Positions 1 through 11,282 of a stretch of DNA of 64,000 nucleotides are shown here, one piece after another (the first letter of the stretch is position 1; each line of letters opens with the position of its first letter). The DNA comes from Stromatinia cepivora (Eukaryota; Ascomycota; Leotiomycetes; Helotiales; Sclerotiniaceae): positions 744,001 to 808,000 of the forward strand of contig RCTD01000002.1 of the NCBI GenBank assembly GCA_014898415.1, in the 5' to 3' direction. The translations under genes and the position numbers were made by a program. The notes below the pieces were generated by a model. The model worked only from the letters and a program-made list of their open reading frames with translations, searched no databases and was not told the DNA's origin.

Positions 1-312
1 TTGCGATGAGTGGGTGCCCTTTTAGCTAAAATTACAGGCTGATGGAATGGGGAATTTCAGTGTAGGGATCACATAAGAACATTCTTAATGTTATCAACAC
101 CATCAATCATCATCAATCATCATCAATCACAATTAACAGTAAACACCATACAAAATTGAGGAATTATTATCATTATTCGCTATTGAGACTTAACCCTCAG
201 CCCTGGCTTTAGCCCTGGGTGCAATTTTGGTTATCCGCATACAACGCCATATTACATCCCAAACCAAAGCTATACCGCAAAACCCTATTGTATTTCATTG
301 AAATGCAGACCT
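1..312. other. intergenic, 3' flank of glyoxal oxidase gene
   Basis: No gene is seen. It contains a short imperfect repeat of ATCATCA units at about 99-129 and serves as the downstream flank of the leftward gene that ends at 313. Confidence 0.6.
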
Positions 313-3111
313 TCAAACCGTAACAAATTGTCCCATTGCCGGGATGCCATCTACAAGAATGTAAACAACATATGGTCCAGGAGGTGCCACATTGTTGTTT
401 GGTGGTCGGGTAACAGTCAACTTCTGCTGTGTTGCACCAGCGACGAAGCCTGTGTTATCCAAATGCAGCATGCGATGACCCATGTGTACTGAATGAGTGA
501 CGAATCCACCGTGATACAAAGTCACAGTAACTGCCTTTGCGCCAGCTGGGCAATCGAAGGTTACGTCGAGTGTGCTGCCGTCTGCTTTGAAGCTGCCTGA
601 AGACAATTTCACATTGGTCGGACGCTTGTTTGCATTATCACCTGAGAGATATGGAGGAACATAGTTCTCCACTCGGAACTCCGTGACAAATTCGTCGGCC
701 GCATCAGGCTTGAGCTTTGGCATCTCAACAGGGTTTGAGCCAGCGACCATGAGTGTGCCATCCATAAGGAGAAGGGAGACAGAATGGTAAAGACGTGGGA
801 TGGTTGAAGTGGCAAGAGTTGAAAATCTTTGACCCTTGGCCTTTGTGGGATCGTAGAGAAGAGCTTCCAAAGTTGGGGCTTTTGCAAGTCCAAACCCTTG
901 AGCACCCAAATTACCTCCGTTAAGCCAGATGACAGTTCCATCGGGAAGTAAGGTTCCTTCAACCATACCACGACCTTCAGGCATAGAATCCAACTCCCAT
1001 GTGGGGTTTGCACTCAATGGCTGTATTCTTCCACAACTTGGTTCCGTTGGACTGGTGATATCTTGATATGCACCACCACCGCAGATGACAATATCAGGGT
1101 TCCATTGGTTCGCGCTTGACAATGGAAGCAAAACACTTCCACCAGTGTTAGGATATGTACGGTAGTCTCCTGCAAGTTCCGGTAATTCCTTAACAATGGT
1201 ATTGGTACCGACATTGAAGATTTGAGAAGACTTTGAGACAAAGATGAACAAAGTTCCATCATTGAGGAGATGGACAAAAGGATACATGTAGTAAGGTTGA
1301 TTTTTCTCCAAAATTTCCAAATCAATGTTCTTGCCTTGTGAAACTGCGGTAGCACTGAGGATTTCGTATGTAGGATTGTTGTTCGTCTTGACAGTTGGAT
1401 CGAGGCCGTTTAAACTTCCAGAAGCAACGAAGATGGTTCCATCACCCATGGTTTGAGCAGTAGCGTACCAACGAGCACTTGCGAGCTTGTTACCTGGTTC
1501 ACTCCAGTCTTTGCCTGTCAGACTAGCATCCGTAGAAGATCGCTCGAGGTATCGAATGGCGGTGAAACCATCACCAATGGTTGGATCAAGCCATGTCAAA
1601 GGTGCATTACCTCCAAGAGAAACAACACGACCATCTGCAAGGAAAGTACCTCCTGAACAGAATGCGTTTGTCTTGTAAGCTAGAGGAACTGCAACACCAT
1701 TACTTGCTGGATCATATTCTGAAGACATAGCGTAATTTCCGTTTGGCAATCTCAATTGGGTGTAGTTCTCCAACTTGTCGAGGAACATGACCCGACCGTT
1801 TGGCATTAGTGCTGCGTGCATAGCTGGAACTCCGGATTGACCGACGATGTTGAATGCACCTCCCACTGGGGCAGCTGGGGCAGGACTTGCGCCTGGGGCT
1901 GGAACCACTGGTGCATTCAAACAATTTCCTGATTGACATCCGGCACCGCAATGGGCATTGGTGTTACCACTGTTTTGTGTTAGGCTATTGAAGCTTTGCG
2001 ATTGATGATCCAGCTTACCAAAATCCGTACATGGAACAACAATTTCCATTTGGCCAGTTACCGCAAACAGTACCGCCATTTGCGGTACCACATGATCCAT
2101 CGGTAGTTACTGGTGCGTTGCTGGCTGCGGCAGGTGTAAGCGTAGAAGTAACTGGAGCAATCACTGGTTCTTGGGAAGTAGACGAGGGTGCTGCGCCACC
2201 GCCAGCTGCAGCAGTTGTAGACTGTGCAGCAGTTGTGGACTTCGCGTCTGTGCATCCACTCTGGCAACCACTCGAGGTCAAACAGTGATCAGCGGTCGAG
2301 CCACAATAGCTAGAAAAGGTAAAAATCAGCATTTATTCGACATGGAGAGCCTTCCGAGAACGAAAAGGCACAAGGTGATAGTGGATAAAAGCATGACTCA
2401 CCCGTATGAGGAACAACAACCACCAAACGCTCCTTTTGCATCACAAGTGGCACCACCGAAAGCCTACAAGAGTCAGTATATCAACATCACAATCCAAGTT
2501 TTATGAGGCCTTACACTGCCGCATCGACCATCAGATCGAGGAGAGGTACCACTTGGAGTTGTAGTTCCGCTGGTACATCCAGATAAACAACCAGCTCCAC
2601 AGTGACTATAAAATTTAGTAAGTACTCATGGATGATAAGAATACTTGGTATACTCACGCATCATCATTTCCACACCAGCCGTATGACTATTTTCTGAATT
2701 AGTTGCTGATCTTCCATTCTTTTTTGGCGACCTACCGAGCAACATGATCCTTTGTAAACTGTACTCTTTGGATCGCAAATAGTGTTACCATTGGCAGGAC
2801 CACAGGTACCGTCGGTTGAGTAGACAGCTTGTCTTGGTTCGATGGCTCGATCTTTGACTGGAACCGGGTAATAACGGGATGGCATTGGAGTGATTGGAAC
2901 ATAGCATCTGTGTGAATGATTAGCTTTATACTGTGCATGTAAAGTCAAAGATTACTCACTCTCCAGTTCCATCATCAGTACAATTCTGACCTTCGAGACA
3001 GCCATAGTACAGATTCTGGCTTCTAATATCACAGCTTAAAGGGACATGATTGAAGACGATATTGGCGGAAACAGTGGCGATGAGGCCAAAGGAAAGTAGG
3101 GTAGCCTTCAT
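313..3111 (-). CDS. secreted glyoxal oxidase with three CBM18 chitin-binding modules
   Basis: Seven exons fit: complement of 313-1969, 2019-2309, 2402-2463, 2515-2605, 2658-2686, 2736-2907 and 2960-3111, giving about 817 residues. The start MKATLLSFGLIATVSA is a signal peptide. Three hevein-type (CBM18) modules follow, each opening with DG-x-CG and carrying CC-S-x-YG and HCGAGC or SGCQSGC cysteine patterns, with introns falling inside the modules. A Ser/Thr/Ala/Pro-rich linker leads into a copper-radical oxidase domain: FCSGG (the cross-linked Cys), RLYHS (Tyr and His ligands) and THSVHMGHR (His ligand) in the C-terminal DUF1929-like part. Known AA5_1 enzymes oxidise glyoxal and other small aldehydes to acids, releasing H2O2 outside the cell; the CBM18 modules would tether it to chitin. 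It appears intact. Family assignment is firm; substrate is inferred. Confidence 0.9.
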
Positions 3112-5300
3112 GGCTTCCAAAGGTTACTTTGAAGAGATCAGTATGATTTGCGTAAAAACTCAATGAAGTGAGAGACAAAGTGAAGACAAGTAAATACTGG
3201 AGCTTGAATGAAATTGGAAGATACAAAAGGAAGATGAGGATTAGAAGTCTTGGAAGTCTTGGAAGTATCATGAAGTATTATATATCTCCCAGCCTCGCCT
3301 CATCGCATTGCAACTAAAGGCTGTGCAGATCAATAAAACAATATTTACCCATTCACTGGGTAACCGCAATTTACTGCGCCGATTGGCAACACTTGTGATA
3401 GATTGATTACACCAGGGTGGGAAGGCTGAAGTAAAGTAGCGTAGGTAATGAGACATTTTGACAACTCACCTTTCTCGTATGATAAGATTTTATTACACAA
3501 AAAAAAGCAATGCGATTGCTCGTATGAAGGTGATTATTGTACTTTGGCCAGATGAATTAATTCGAAACAGTTAAGACCATAGGATTCGATGATAAAATAT
3601 AAACAATCTTCAAAGGAGTGGACAGCAAGCCCGTGGAAAGATCAAAGTCTTGCGAATAGGTGATTAATAGGAAAATAGTATGTGAGGGCTTGCTAGGGGT
3701 GAAGGTAGAAGGTAGAAGGTGTAAGGTGTAAGGTGTAAGGTGTAAGGTGAGGTTGAAGATGGAGGAGAGATGGCAGGTAATTATTACGGATGGGAGAATA
3801 AGTAGGTAGAAAGAAGAGAAGAGAAAAAGATGAGCAAAAATGGGCAAAGAGATGATGGTATATATTAAAAGAGTAAGAACCTGATTCCCTAGTAGGTTCC
3901 TTCCAAGATTTACTTAGTATGAAAATACTGTAAAGGCTAAATTGTGATTGGTTTATTATTTTCATTTATGATACCTAGAGTCAGTTAGGGAAAGAGCGGA
4001 TTGTGGAAGTAGGAAAATAGGAAAATACACTTTTCTGTGAGCTTCAAGCGTGAAAATGCTTCTTTTCGTCCAATGTTGCAAGGCCGTTGTTGCCGGCTCC
4101 TTGACCTACTACTAATTACCCCTAGAATACCAACAACCAACAAGAGTTTTTCATCCGGACCCTCTTACTCATGCTAGGCCTTATGATTCCAAGGGACCTG
4201 CGGTTATTTTACAAAGTACAGCAAAATATTGTGGATTTTAAAAGTTCATTAAGCCAATTGCATCGCTTTGATAATTATAGTATTACTATATGCGAGAATG
4301 ACATGTTCTAGCTAATTAAATTTGTTTGTGCTGAACTTAATGAGGATTTTTTTTTTATATGAATACGGACAGCCAAACTGTAAGTTCTATAAGATAATTG
4401 GTGGGGATTAATCGCAGATCAATTAGAATATTAGATCTTTTTAATCTAATAATTTAATTGGTTCGACACCTTTAAGCTTCTTTCTTACTCCAATGGTGTT
4501 GTTTCAAAACAAAATGTGCATTGACCTAATACTACTAAGGAAACTTATTTATAATGCCTTATCCGATAAAGGCTTATGTAATAGTGGTCATTTCCTGCCT
4601 CCGCAGTACAAGTACATGGAGACCCCCGCAAATAGATCTCTTAAGCGCTTCAGTATGGAATATTTGGTTAGAAGCTCGTATTTGCTTGAGAATAAATGGA
4701 GTCCACACTGAAAATGTGACAAATGGATTTTATCATTGATTCTTTTTACCACAATTGAATGCCCCGTGGCAAAAGCTATCTCTAATAGGTATACAATGGC
4801 TAAGAGTAACCTTGAATGTGAATTGATGCATGCAATAGGGATAAACGTGGCACAGGGCCCAAACTGGCTCTCGTTCCCTAATTTAGCGATACAGTTGTTA
4901 TGCGCTTGGATCCCTCAACTTCCGGAATTTGATCTGAATTTGTGATCCCCGAGGTCCTCGTCCGTGGCACAGAGGCTGGTCAAGATTGATGAGGCCTTGA
5001 TGCAGGGACCGATCAATCTAATCCGTAAGCCGCTCGCATAAAGAGGTCGACAGAATGAGCAAAGGATGCATGTTTTAATGCCCGTGTCACGAGCATGCGA
5101 AAATTTACTCATCAGATCTCTGCCCAACACCAAACAACTTCCATCGCTTTTGATATCTGAGCATCAATATTTGAGGGTGCATCTTGGTATGAGGTTCTTG
5201 TGATTCCGACATGGCATCTGCTGGCCATACCTCGTATATGCCGTGAGAGTCGGCTTGCCTTCAAGTTTGATCATTTGATTTCCATTTGACCAATCGTCTT
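3112..5300. other. AT-rich intergenic region
   Basis: About 2.2 kb between two leftward genes. It holds the promoter of the glyoxal oxidase gene and a 7-bp tandem repeat near 3701-3749. A small block at about 4915-5133 looks less AT-rich than its surroundings and has a short open frame on the minus strand, but I recognise nothing in it. Confidence 0.5.
3701..3749. repeat. 7-bp tandem repeat (AAGGTGT/AAGGTAG)
   Basis: GAAGGTAGAAGGTAG is followed by several exact copies of AAGGTGT. The unit length equals that of the larger AAGGAAT array at about 13.3 kb. Confidence 0.8.
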
Positions 5301-6032
5301 TCACCAGTTCAAATCTGTTTTCACCGTACTAATCTTTTGTTCCATGGCATCAGCTTTAATTTGCTGTTTCGCTGGCACAACATCCTCTTCATTTCCCTCC
5401 ATCAATTCCAAATCCAACGACCACCTTTGTATCTCCTCTCCCACAAGTCGTTCCCATCTCTTGAGCAAAGGATGCGCTGCAGAAACGTCGGGAAATACAA
5501 CTTCCTTTCCTTCCTTTTCCCCTGGAACTTCAAATTTCCATATTCCATCCTCGCCCCACCACTCCCTCGCAAACACCTTTTCTGCATTTAATTCCTCCTT
5601 TGCATTCTTAAACAATTCTTCTAAGCGACACTTTTCTTTCGTCCATTCTGTATCTTCGGATTTGCTTGCAGACACGGAAACTGCAGCAAAAACTCCTTCA
5701 AGTATTCCTATAACTTTTCCTATTCTCAAACCTAGCACAGCACCTAATCCATAGCCCTCGTCAAATCCTTTTTGAACACTTTCGGCCTTTCCTTTTGTGA
5801 CACCATCTCTATATCCTTCTGTTTCATGTTTTTCCTTTAATCTTGGTATATCTGAAATCTCTGTATTCCCAACTCCAAACATGCCTCCATCGTGGCCATC
5901 TCTGACGTCAAATGTTGGAGAACCTGGTTCGGACCCAAAAACATCGTCGAAATCGTCATTCTGAATGGTAGGTTCGGACGGTGAGATAGAGAAAGTACCG
6001 GAAACCATGGGAAATCCGTTGTCGCGAAACAT
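5301..6032 (-). CDS. YAE1: Yae1 domain protein (Fe-S maturation adaptor)
   Basis: A single exon of 243 residues. Residues 73-109 show the diagnostic deca-GX3 series (glycines at 73, 77, 81, 89, 93, 101, 105, 109; for example TEGYRDGVTKGK and GLRIGKVIG). In yeast, Yae1 pairs with Lto1 to bring the cytosolic Fe-S assembly machinery to the ABC protein Rli1, needed for ribosome recycling. The N-terminal stretch with DDFDDVFGSEPGSP resembles the acidic leader of fungal Yae1. The C-terminal half is charged and poorly conserved in the family. A second Met at residue 9 could also start translation. The gene is divergent from the ORF at 6395, with about 360 bp between them. Confidence 0.85.
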   Translation of the reverse strand: MFRDNGFPMVSGTFSISPSEPTIQNDDFDDVFGSEPGSPTFDVRDGHDGGMFGVGNTEISDIPRLKEKHETEGYRDGVTKGKAESVQKGFDEGYGLGAVLGLRIGKVIGILEGVFAAVSVSASKSEDTEWTKEKCRLEELFKNAKEELNAEKVFAREWWGEDGIWKFEVPGEKEGKEVVFPDVSAAHPLLKRWERLVGEEIQRWSLDLELMEGNEEDVVPAKQQIKADAMEQKISTVKTDLNW

Positions 6033-6394
6033 TTCGATCGTGGCATTAGACTGGAATAATCGCAGGTATTCAAAAATAAATTTAGTGAAGAATGCTTATC
6101 TAATCTACGCGAGTTCTGATTGGCTTCTGAACAAAAAAGCCAACGGCAGAAATAGGCTGTAAGATTCAAAGCACCCCACTTATCTATTCATCACCATCTG
6201 ATCTTATCATCAACGACAATATTCTATTACCACAAAATAACAAGGTCTCCCCTATCACAATACGAAGGTGGTCATTAAATTCTTTGCCACAATGTTTAGC
6301 AAAGACATATCATACATCGGCAAGCGATCTGACAGTCCGTGAGGATTGCAAGTGCAATCAATATGAGCTTTTAAGCCTTATATCAGGACCCTAA

Positions 6395-6865
6395 ATGCTG
6401 GAAATCCAACATAGCAATGGTTTCGATTTCTATCGTCGACTACTGGCATTCTCTCTTTCTATAGTCATTATTCTGTTTCCTTTTTATTTCAGACAAAATA
6501 TTCCCGCGAATCCCCATGTCTTTGGCCATACCAATTTCGTTCACTTCACATTGGTCTTGACTTATGCCTTTGGGGCTCCAGTTCTCAGTCATCTCATCCT
6601 ACTTACTATTCCATTCACCCTTCACTTCAATATAACCTCAACTTCTGCTCCTGCCAGTACATACGACCATAGACTGAAGAGAATTGGGCATCCCGTCCGC
6701 TCTGCCATACATAAGCTTCAGATCGGTGGATTAGTAGTTGGGTGGGTGACCACCAGCGAATCCCCACTGTTGTATGTATTTGTTTTGCTTTTTGGCCTCC
6801 ATATTTTGCCGAATTGGTGGGCAGTAAACTATAGCTTACGTAGTGAGCTTGCTGTCGATTTGTGA
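6395..6865 (+). CDS. hypothetical small membrane protein
   Basis: An open frame of 156 residues with ATG start. Hydrophobic stretches at about residues 15-33, 48-77 and 110-142 suggest three or four membrane segments, with a basic, hydrophilic loop (DHRLKRIGHPVRSAIHKLQ) before the last pair. No family is recognised. The length and regular alternation of hydrophobic and basic parts favour a real gene, but no intron or conserved motif confirms it. It may equally be a chance frame in the Yae1 promoter region. Confidence 0.3.
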   Translation: MLEIQHSNGFDFYRRLLAFSLSIVIILFPFYFRQNIPANPHVFGHTNFVHFTLVLTYAFGAPVLSHLILLTIPFTLHFNITSTSAPASTYDHRLKRIGHPVRSAIHKLQIGGLVVGWVTTSESPLLYVFVLLFGLHILPNWWAVNYSLRSELAVDL

Positions 6866-7245
6866 TAAAAATCGGGGTCAAGGTCAAGGAACAACTAATT
6901 CGGGTGATCCACCAAGGAATGATTCAGGAAACAAATTATCCTCAGAAGGGATCATACAAGCGCGAATTACTTTTATTGAGCTTCATCAGCTACGCTACCT
7001 AACAGATATAAGAAGTTTTGCCATAAAGGAATGTCGTAAGTTTGCCAAATCTCGCCGTGCCTAGGATTGTTCCCATAGAACTGCCCATTCCCATACAAAA
7101 TTTACCCTTGATACCCTTCAATACCGCGATTAGAGAAATCCAAACGTCCCATAAGTATTACATCCTCCTCCATTCTCTGGCGCATAACACTACAAAAAGA
7201 TCCAATGCTATATATTGGCGTCCCAAGTCTGAAAGACAAACCCAT
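6866..7245. other. intergenic, 3' flank of CFEM gene
   Basis: No supported gene; short frames here are not convincing. Confidence 0.4.
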
Positions 7246-7855
7246 CTACAAAGCAGCAACCACAGCCGCAAGAAGACCAACCATACCACCAACACCTGCC
7301 AGCCCAACAGAATGCGCAGCATTTTGTGTAACCTCTCCAGCTGTACTAGTGGCCGTGGGTTGGCCCGTTGTAAATGTCCCATTATTAGGTCTAGAAGTGG
7401 TAGTTGGACCAGTAGTTCTCGTATCAGAACCAGTAGTCGAAGCCGGACCCGAGGTAGTAGATGAACCAGGAGAAGCCGAAGAAGTTTCAGAAGTAGATGA
7501 GGCGCTACTGGTAGTAGCGGTAGCGGCTCCTATATTGTCACATCGATTTGGGGCAGCTTGAGCTTGTTGTAATTCTCCGGGCGCAGTGCATGCGCCTAGA
7601 ATACAGGGCACTATAGCGGTGGAGATGCCGGCCAAATTGGAGGCTTGACATTGGCAGGCTATGTCTTCAATGTCGCAATTGGTGCCTTGGCTGATGGCTT
7701 GACTGATGCAGGGACTCTGTGGCAGTGGTTAGTGAATTGGGATTGAGTATGAAAGAAGGAAGCTAAAGATAACCTACCGCACAAGCAGGTTGACCTGGGA
7801 ACTCAGCCGCAGAGACAAGAGTGGCAGCAGCCAAAATGATGATGGAGAACTTCAT
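7246..7855 (-). CDS. CFEM-domain GPI-type cell-surface protein
   Basis: Two exons, complement of 7246-7716 and 7778-7855, give 182 residues. MKFSIIILAAATLVSA is a signal peptide. The mature N-terminus carries the eight-cysteine CFEM spacing: QPACASPC, GTNCDIEDIACQCQ, IVPCILGAC and a final RCDN. A long Ser/Thr/Gly-rich, glycosylation-prone stalk follows. The C-terminus (AAHSVGLAGVGGMVGLLAAVVAAL) is a short hydrophobic tail, as in GPI-anchored proteins. CFEM proteins of fungi act in haem or iron capture, cell-wall integrity or host interaction. The Asp in IEDIAC sits at the position used for haem iron in characterised CFEM proteins. Which role applies here is not visible. The intron has GTAGGT and CAG ends and restores the CFEM reading frame exactly. 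Confidence 0.9.
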
Positions 7856-10316
7856 ATTGAGATAGATTTCTACTTTGAACCTCGAGGAGAAGATCGCACG
7901 AATGATTTTTATGAACTGAAGAAGAAGCTATAATCAATTGAAGAGAATTAATTTGCAATTGAGAACGATGGAGAACAAAAGGATGGAAGAGGGGTAAGTG
8001 ATAAATTTATATTAGGACTTGCGCAACAAAGAGTCGATTGAATCGACAAGGTATACATCATTCCTTTCAATGGCGTAGGTAGATACCAGGTAACGAATTT
8101 TTTCATTCCTGAAAAAGGAGAAAGAAATGCAGGGACTTCTGTGGATGGATGTTCTTGTAATATCTGATTCATATCACTTTTTAAACTATTCTATCCAATC
8201 CATCCTTTTCCAAAAATATCACCCCTATCGTCTGGTTAGAAACTTATCGCTGGCAGGAATGTATGTGCAGAGTATACCCATTAAATTTTCCGCAAAGGCG
8301 GGAAACAAAATATGCGGGTAGAAAAACTCCAGAGACAGGCAGGCTGGGACAACCTTGAAGTTTGTAAGACTCCGGAATAGGTAATCTCACATGGTAATTG
8401 TTCATGACCGCAATTGGATATTGAATGTGGAGGTGGTGGTGAAGGGGCTGTGTGGATATGGATGTGGCTGTTACTTTTTGTGGGGGGGACGTTCTTTGTG
8501 CGGAAAATAGATGTGGTAGGAGGTTGAAGCTGTTGGGGTTGGGGAATGGCATTCCTTGTGAAAGCTGGGGTGATGTGAAGCGAAGAATGAAGAATGAGAG
8601 TTTTTTTTTTTTTCAGATTAGGGGTGAGGTGAGGTGGGGTGAGATGCGTGAATACAAATAGCTATTTATGTTGCTACTGGCAATCAATTTATCACTTGAA
8701 TTCAACTGAAAATCTGTAATGTAATTACCTATAGAATTGCTACTTTTTAATCATGACGAGTGAAAGCTAAAACTATGGCTATTAGCTTCGCTTGCACAGG
8801 ACCAGAGCTTCTTTCTGGAGCTGGAGCTCTCCTTTTCGAGACATTTATATTTATTTGAAAGAAAACTTTTTGTTCCTCGAAGCTCGATGTAGGTATATAA
8901 GGTACTAAAATTCAAAAATGACTGGTTGAGCTATTTCAGGATGAGATGATGATTATGGGGTTTGGAGTCTCTTTGATGTTTTGATGAGATGGTATGAGAT
9001 GTTGTGAATAGCCACATTGGATTGGTAAATTATTGGAGTACTGTTGAATTGAATAGGGGTGGAGAACGAATGATATCCATGGTTCAAGCTACTTTTTGTG
9101 TAAAGCTAGAGAGTGGCCCAGCTGAATTTCAAAATCTGTCTTGTGGTTCTTTGAGCTGCGTTGCAAACTTATTGATCAATCGAATAGTTTGATGTGTGTA
9201 TTGTGTATTGGGAATCTTTGTCTATAAAGCTCATCGGGAGCTACTGAAGTTCTTTAACCGAGGTCTAGCGTGTCTCTAATGTATACTTAGAAATTATGCT
9301 TGGTTAAATTGCTCCCGCAAATACCTTACCTTCGACCTGTCCATATTACTCCCCTTCAAAATTAGCCTCTCCCCTCCCAATGCTTTTCCAACAACATTTC
9401 TAAGCTTCCGAATAATTCTCCACAAATTAAACCACGCACACAAGGCACACCTTCTGCACCGTGTATTTTAATAAGTTCCAAGTAGAATGAATAAAGCCAT
9501 CCATATTCTCTGAAAATTAACGATGCAACTGTATATACAGAATTATACTATGTCTGTTGTATACTTGTTGAGGGCGACAAATATATGATCAAGGCAATAC
9601 CAACCAGACACCTCCCGAAAACTTGATATGGACTCTGAGATGTGATAAATACAACATCCCAGTCAGTCGGCAAAGGAGGCTCTTTTAAAATAATGAATAT
9701 TGGAATGCTCCATCCACCTAAGCTAGAAGCGTAGATTGGATCTTATACACATGCAACTGTAGGTGGACAACGACGGTATTACTTTTCAAGAATCTAGTTT
9801 GCAAACACATTTACAGTATATGGGTGAGAATATATCAAGGAACCACCCCATTCATCAACATTAAAATAACCTCGACCACACACCACGTCTACTGATTACT
9901 TGTTTCGCAGCTTCAGCTAACGCCACCTTCAAATCGTCGGTGATGTAACATTAACAGCACACAATGCCCCCTTTAATGAGGCGAGGTTATTCCTGTAGTG
10001 GCTTTGGCAATGCAATTATAATCTACTGATGATTGATTCTAAAGAAATATACGTATCTTGCTCGGAGTATAGGGTTTACAAGAAACAATGCTAAACAGAA
10101 GGACAATCATATTCGCATAAGATAGATTACACTGGGTTTGTGTGAATCTTCAAGAGTGAAGATAGAGTTGACAAACAAAATAGCGTTGCTAAAATGCTAG
10201 GCTAGCTCTCTAGCATCTAGATCACATTCCTGACACAGGTTATGCCGCAGGTTTATTGATTGTGCCATTGCTTTTGTGGTACCCGTTAGACGGAAAGTTA
10301 CAGAAGTAGTAAATAA
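7856..10316. other. gene-poor intergenic region
   Basis: Promoter of the CFEM gene at the left edge, then about 2.4 kb in which I find no supported gene, only short unconvincing frames and a T-run at about 8602-8614. Confidence 0.5.
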
Positions 10317-10806
10317 ACTCCGTCATGGAGTTATGGCAAGACTCCACAACTTGATCCCCAAGTGAATCCCCCGACGGATGAACGATCCAGACTTCTGTTG
10401 CACACCGGAACTCAGATTATTCCCAAAAATGCAGAAAATACATTTGCGGACGTTAGATATAGAAAGATCACAACAATTGGTTGGATGATGAGCATTCAAA
10501 TAAGCTCCGATTAGCGCAAGATTCAATTTCCAGGTCTTTTCAACGGTGAGGATCCTGCTTATCTGAAGAAGGTCCTACTCGACGAGGATGACGATCCTAT
10601 CAATTTAGCTCGGACAGGCTGCCACATGCTTTCTGGTGAATTTGTATGAAAGTAACCTCGAGGATGTTATCTTGGATCCTGCCACTGATGTGTCAGATAC
10701 ATTCAGGCGAATTGCAATCTGCCATATCCCAGAGATATTCTTAACATACGGAGATATTTGTTCAGAGAATAATCAACATTGGATGATGGATCAAAGTTTG
10801 GAGTAA
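10317..10806 (+). pseudogene. decayed coding region in three frames, family unknown
   Basis: Three adjacent blocks translate to compositionally protein-like sequence but are separated by stops or shifts. They are 10317-10514 (begins TPSWSYGKTPQLDPQ, includes ENTFADVRYRKITTIG, ends TAG), 10536-10646 (LFNGEDPAYLKKVLLDEDDD, ends TGA) and 10648-10806 (begins ESNLEDVILDPATDVSDTFR, ends TAA). The second and third are joined across a single-base shift. A TTTCCAG acceptor-like site at 10527-10533 precedes block two, so one junction may be a former intron. No start codon context, family or intact neighbour is seen. This is inference from composition; homology is untested. Confidence 0.4.
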
Positions 10807-11282
10807 CATTCAAGGCTTGTACTTGCAAGCAAAGGATTTGATAGATTTAGAGCAAGAATGAGGGGCAGTTCACAAAAAAGATGGCTTCTGTAAAGTTTTA
10901 TGAATATGTTTCGTCATCATCTACTATGTTTTATAGGAAATCATGATTGAAAATTAATCAAATAGTAAACCACTGGGTGTACTGATCCATGAGATTACGC
11001 AAACCAAAAATACCTAGAATTTGATTTCATGATTCGATATTGCCACAAAAGAAGGGAAGGGGAGTCGGTCTGACCGGCACATGTTGCTTATCGATAAGAA
11101 TGAACCCCTGAATACTACTTACTGTACCTAGCATTTCGGCTCGGCAATGACTCCTTCAAAAATAACCAAAACAATTAAACAAACTCGGGGCCAATCAATG
11201 TCAGACTCTTCTTTCAACATCTTCTATTTATGTCTTCATAATCCCCTCAATCCTCTGGCAATTCAGCCAGAAATAATCCGCC
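10807..11282. other. intergenic, promoter of pantothenate kinase gene
   Basis: No gene is seen. The region directly upstream of the ATG at 11283 is pyrimidine-rich. Confidence 0.4.

Noticed and set aside
7042..7561. Plus-strand frames opposite the CFEM gene
   Set aside because: They are antisense shadows of the Ser/Thr-rich stalk of the CFEM protein.
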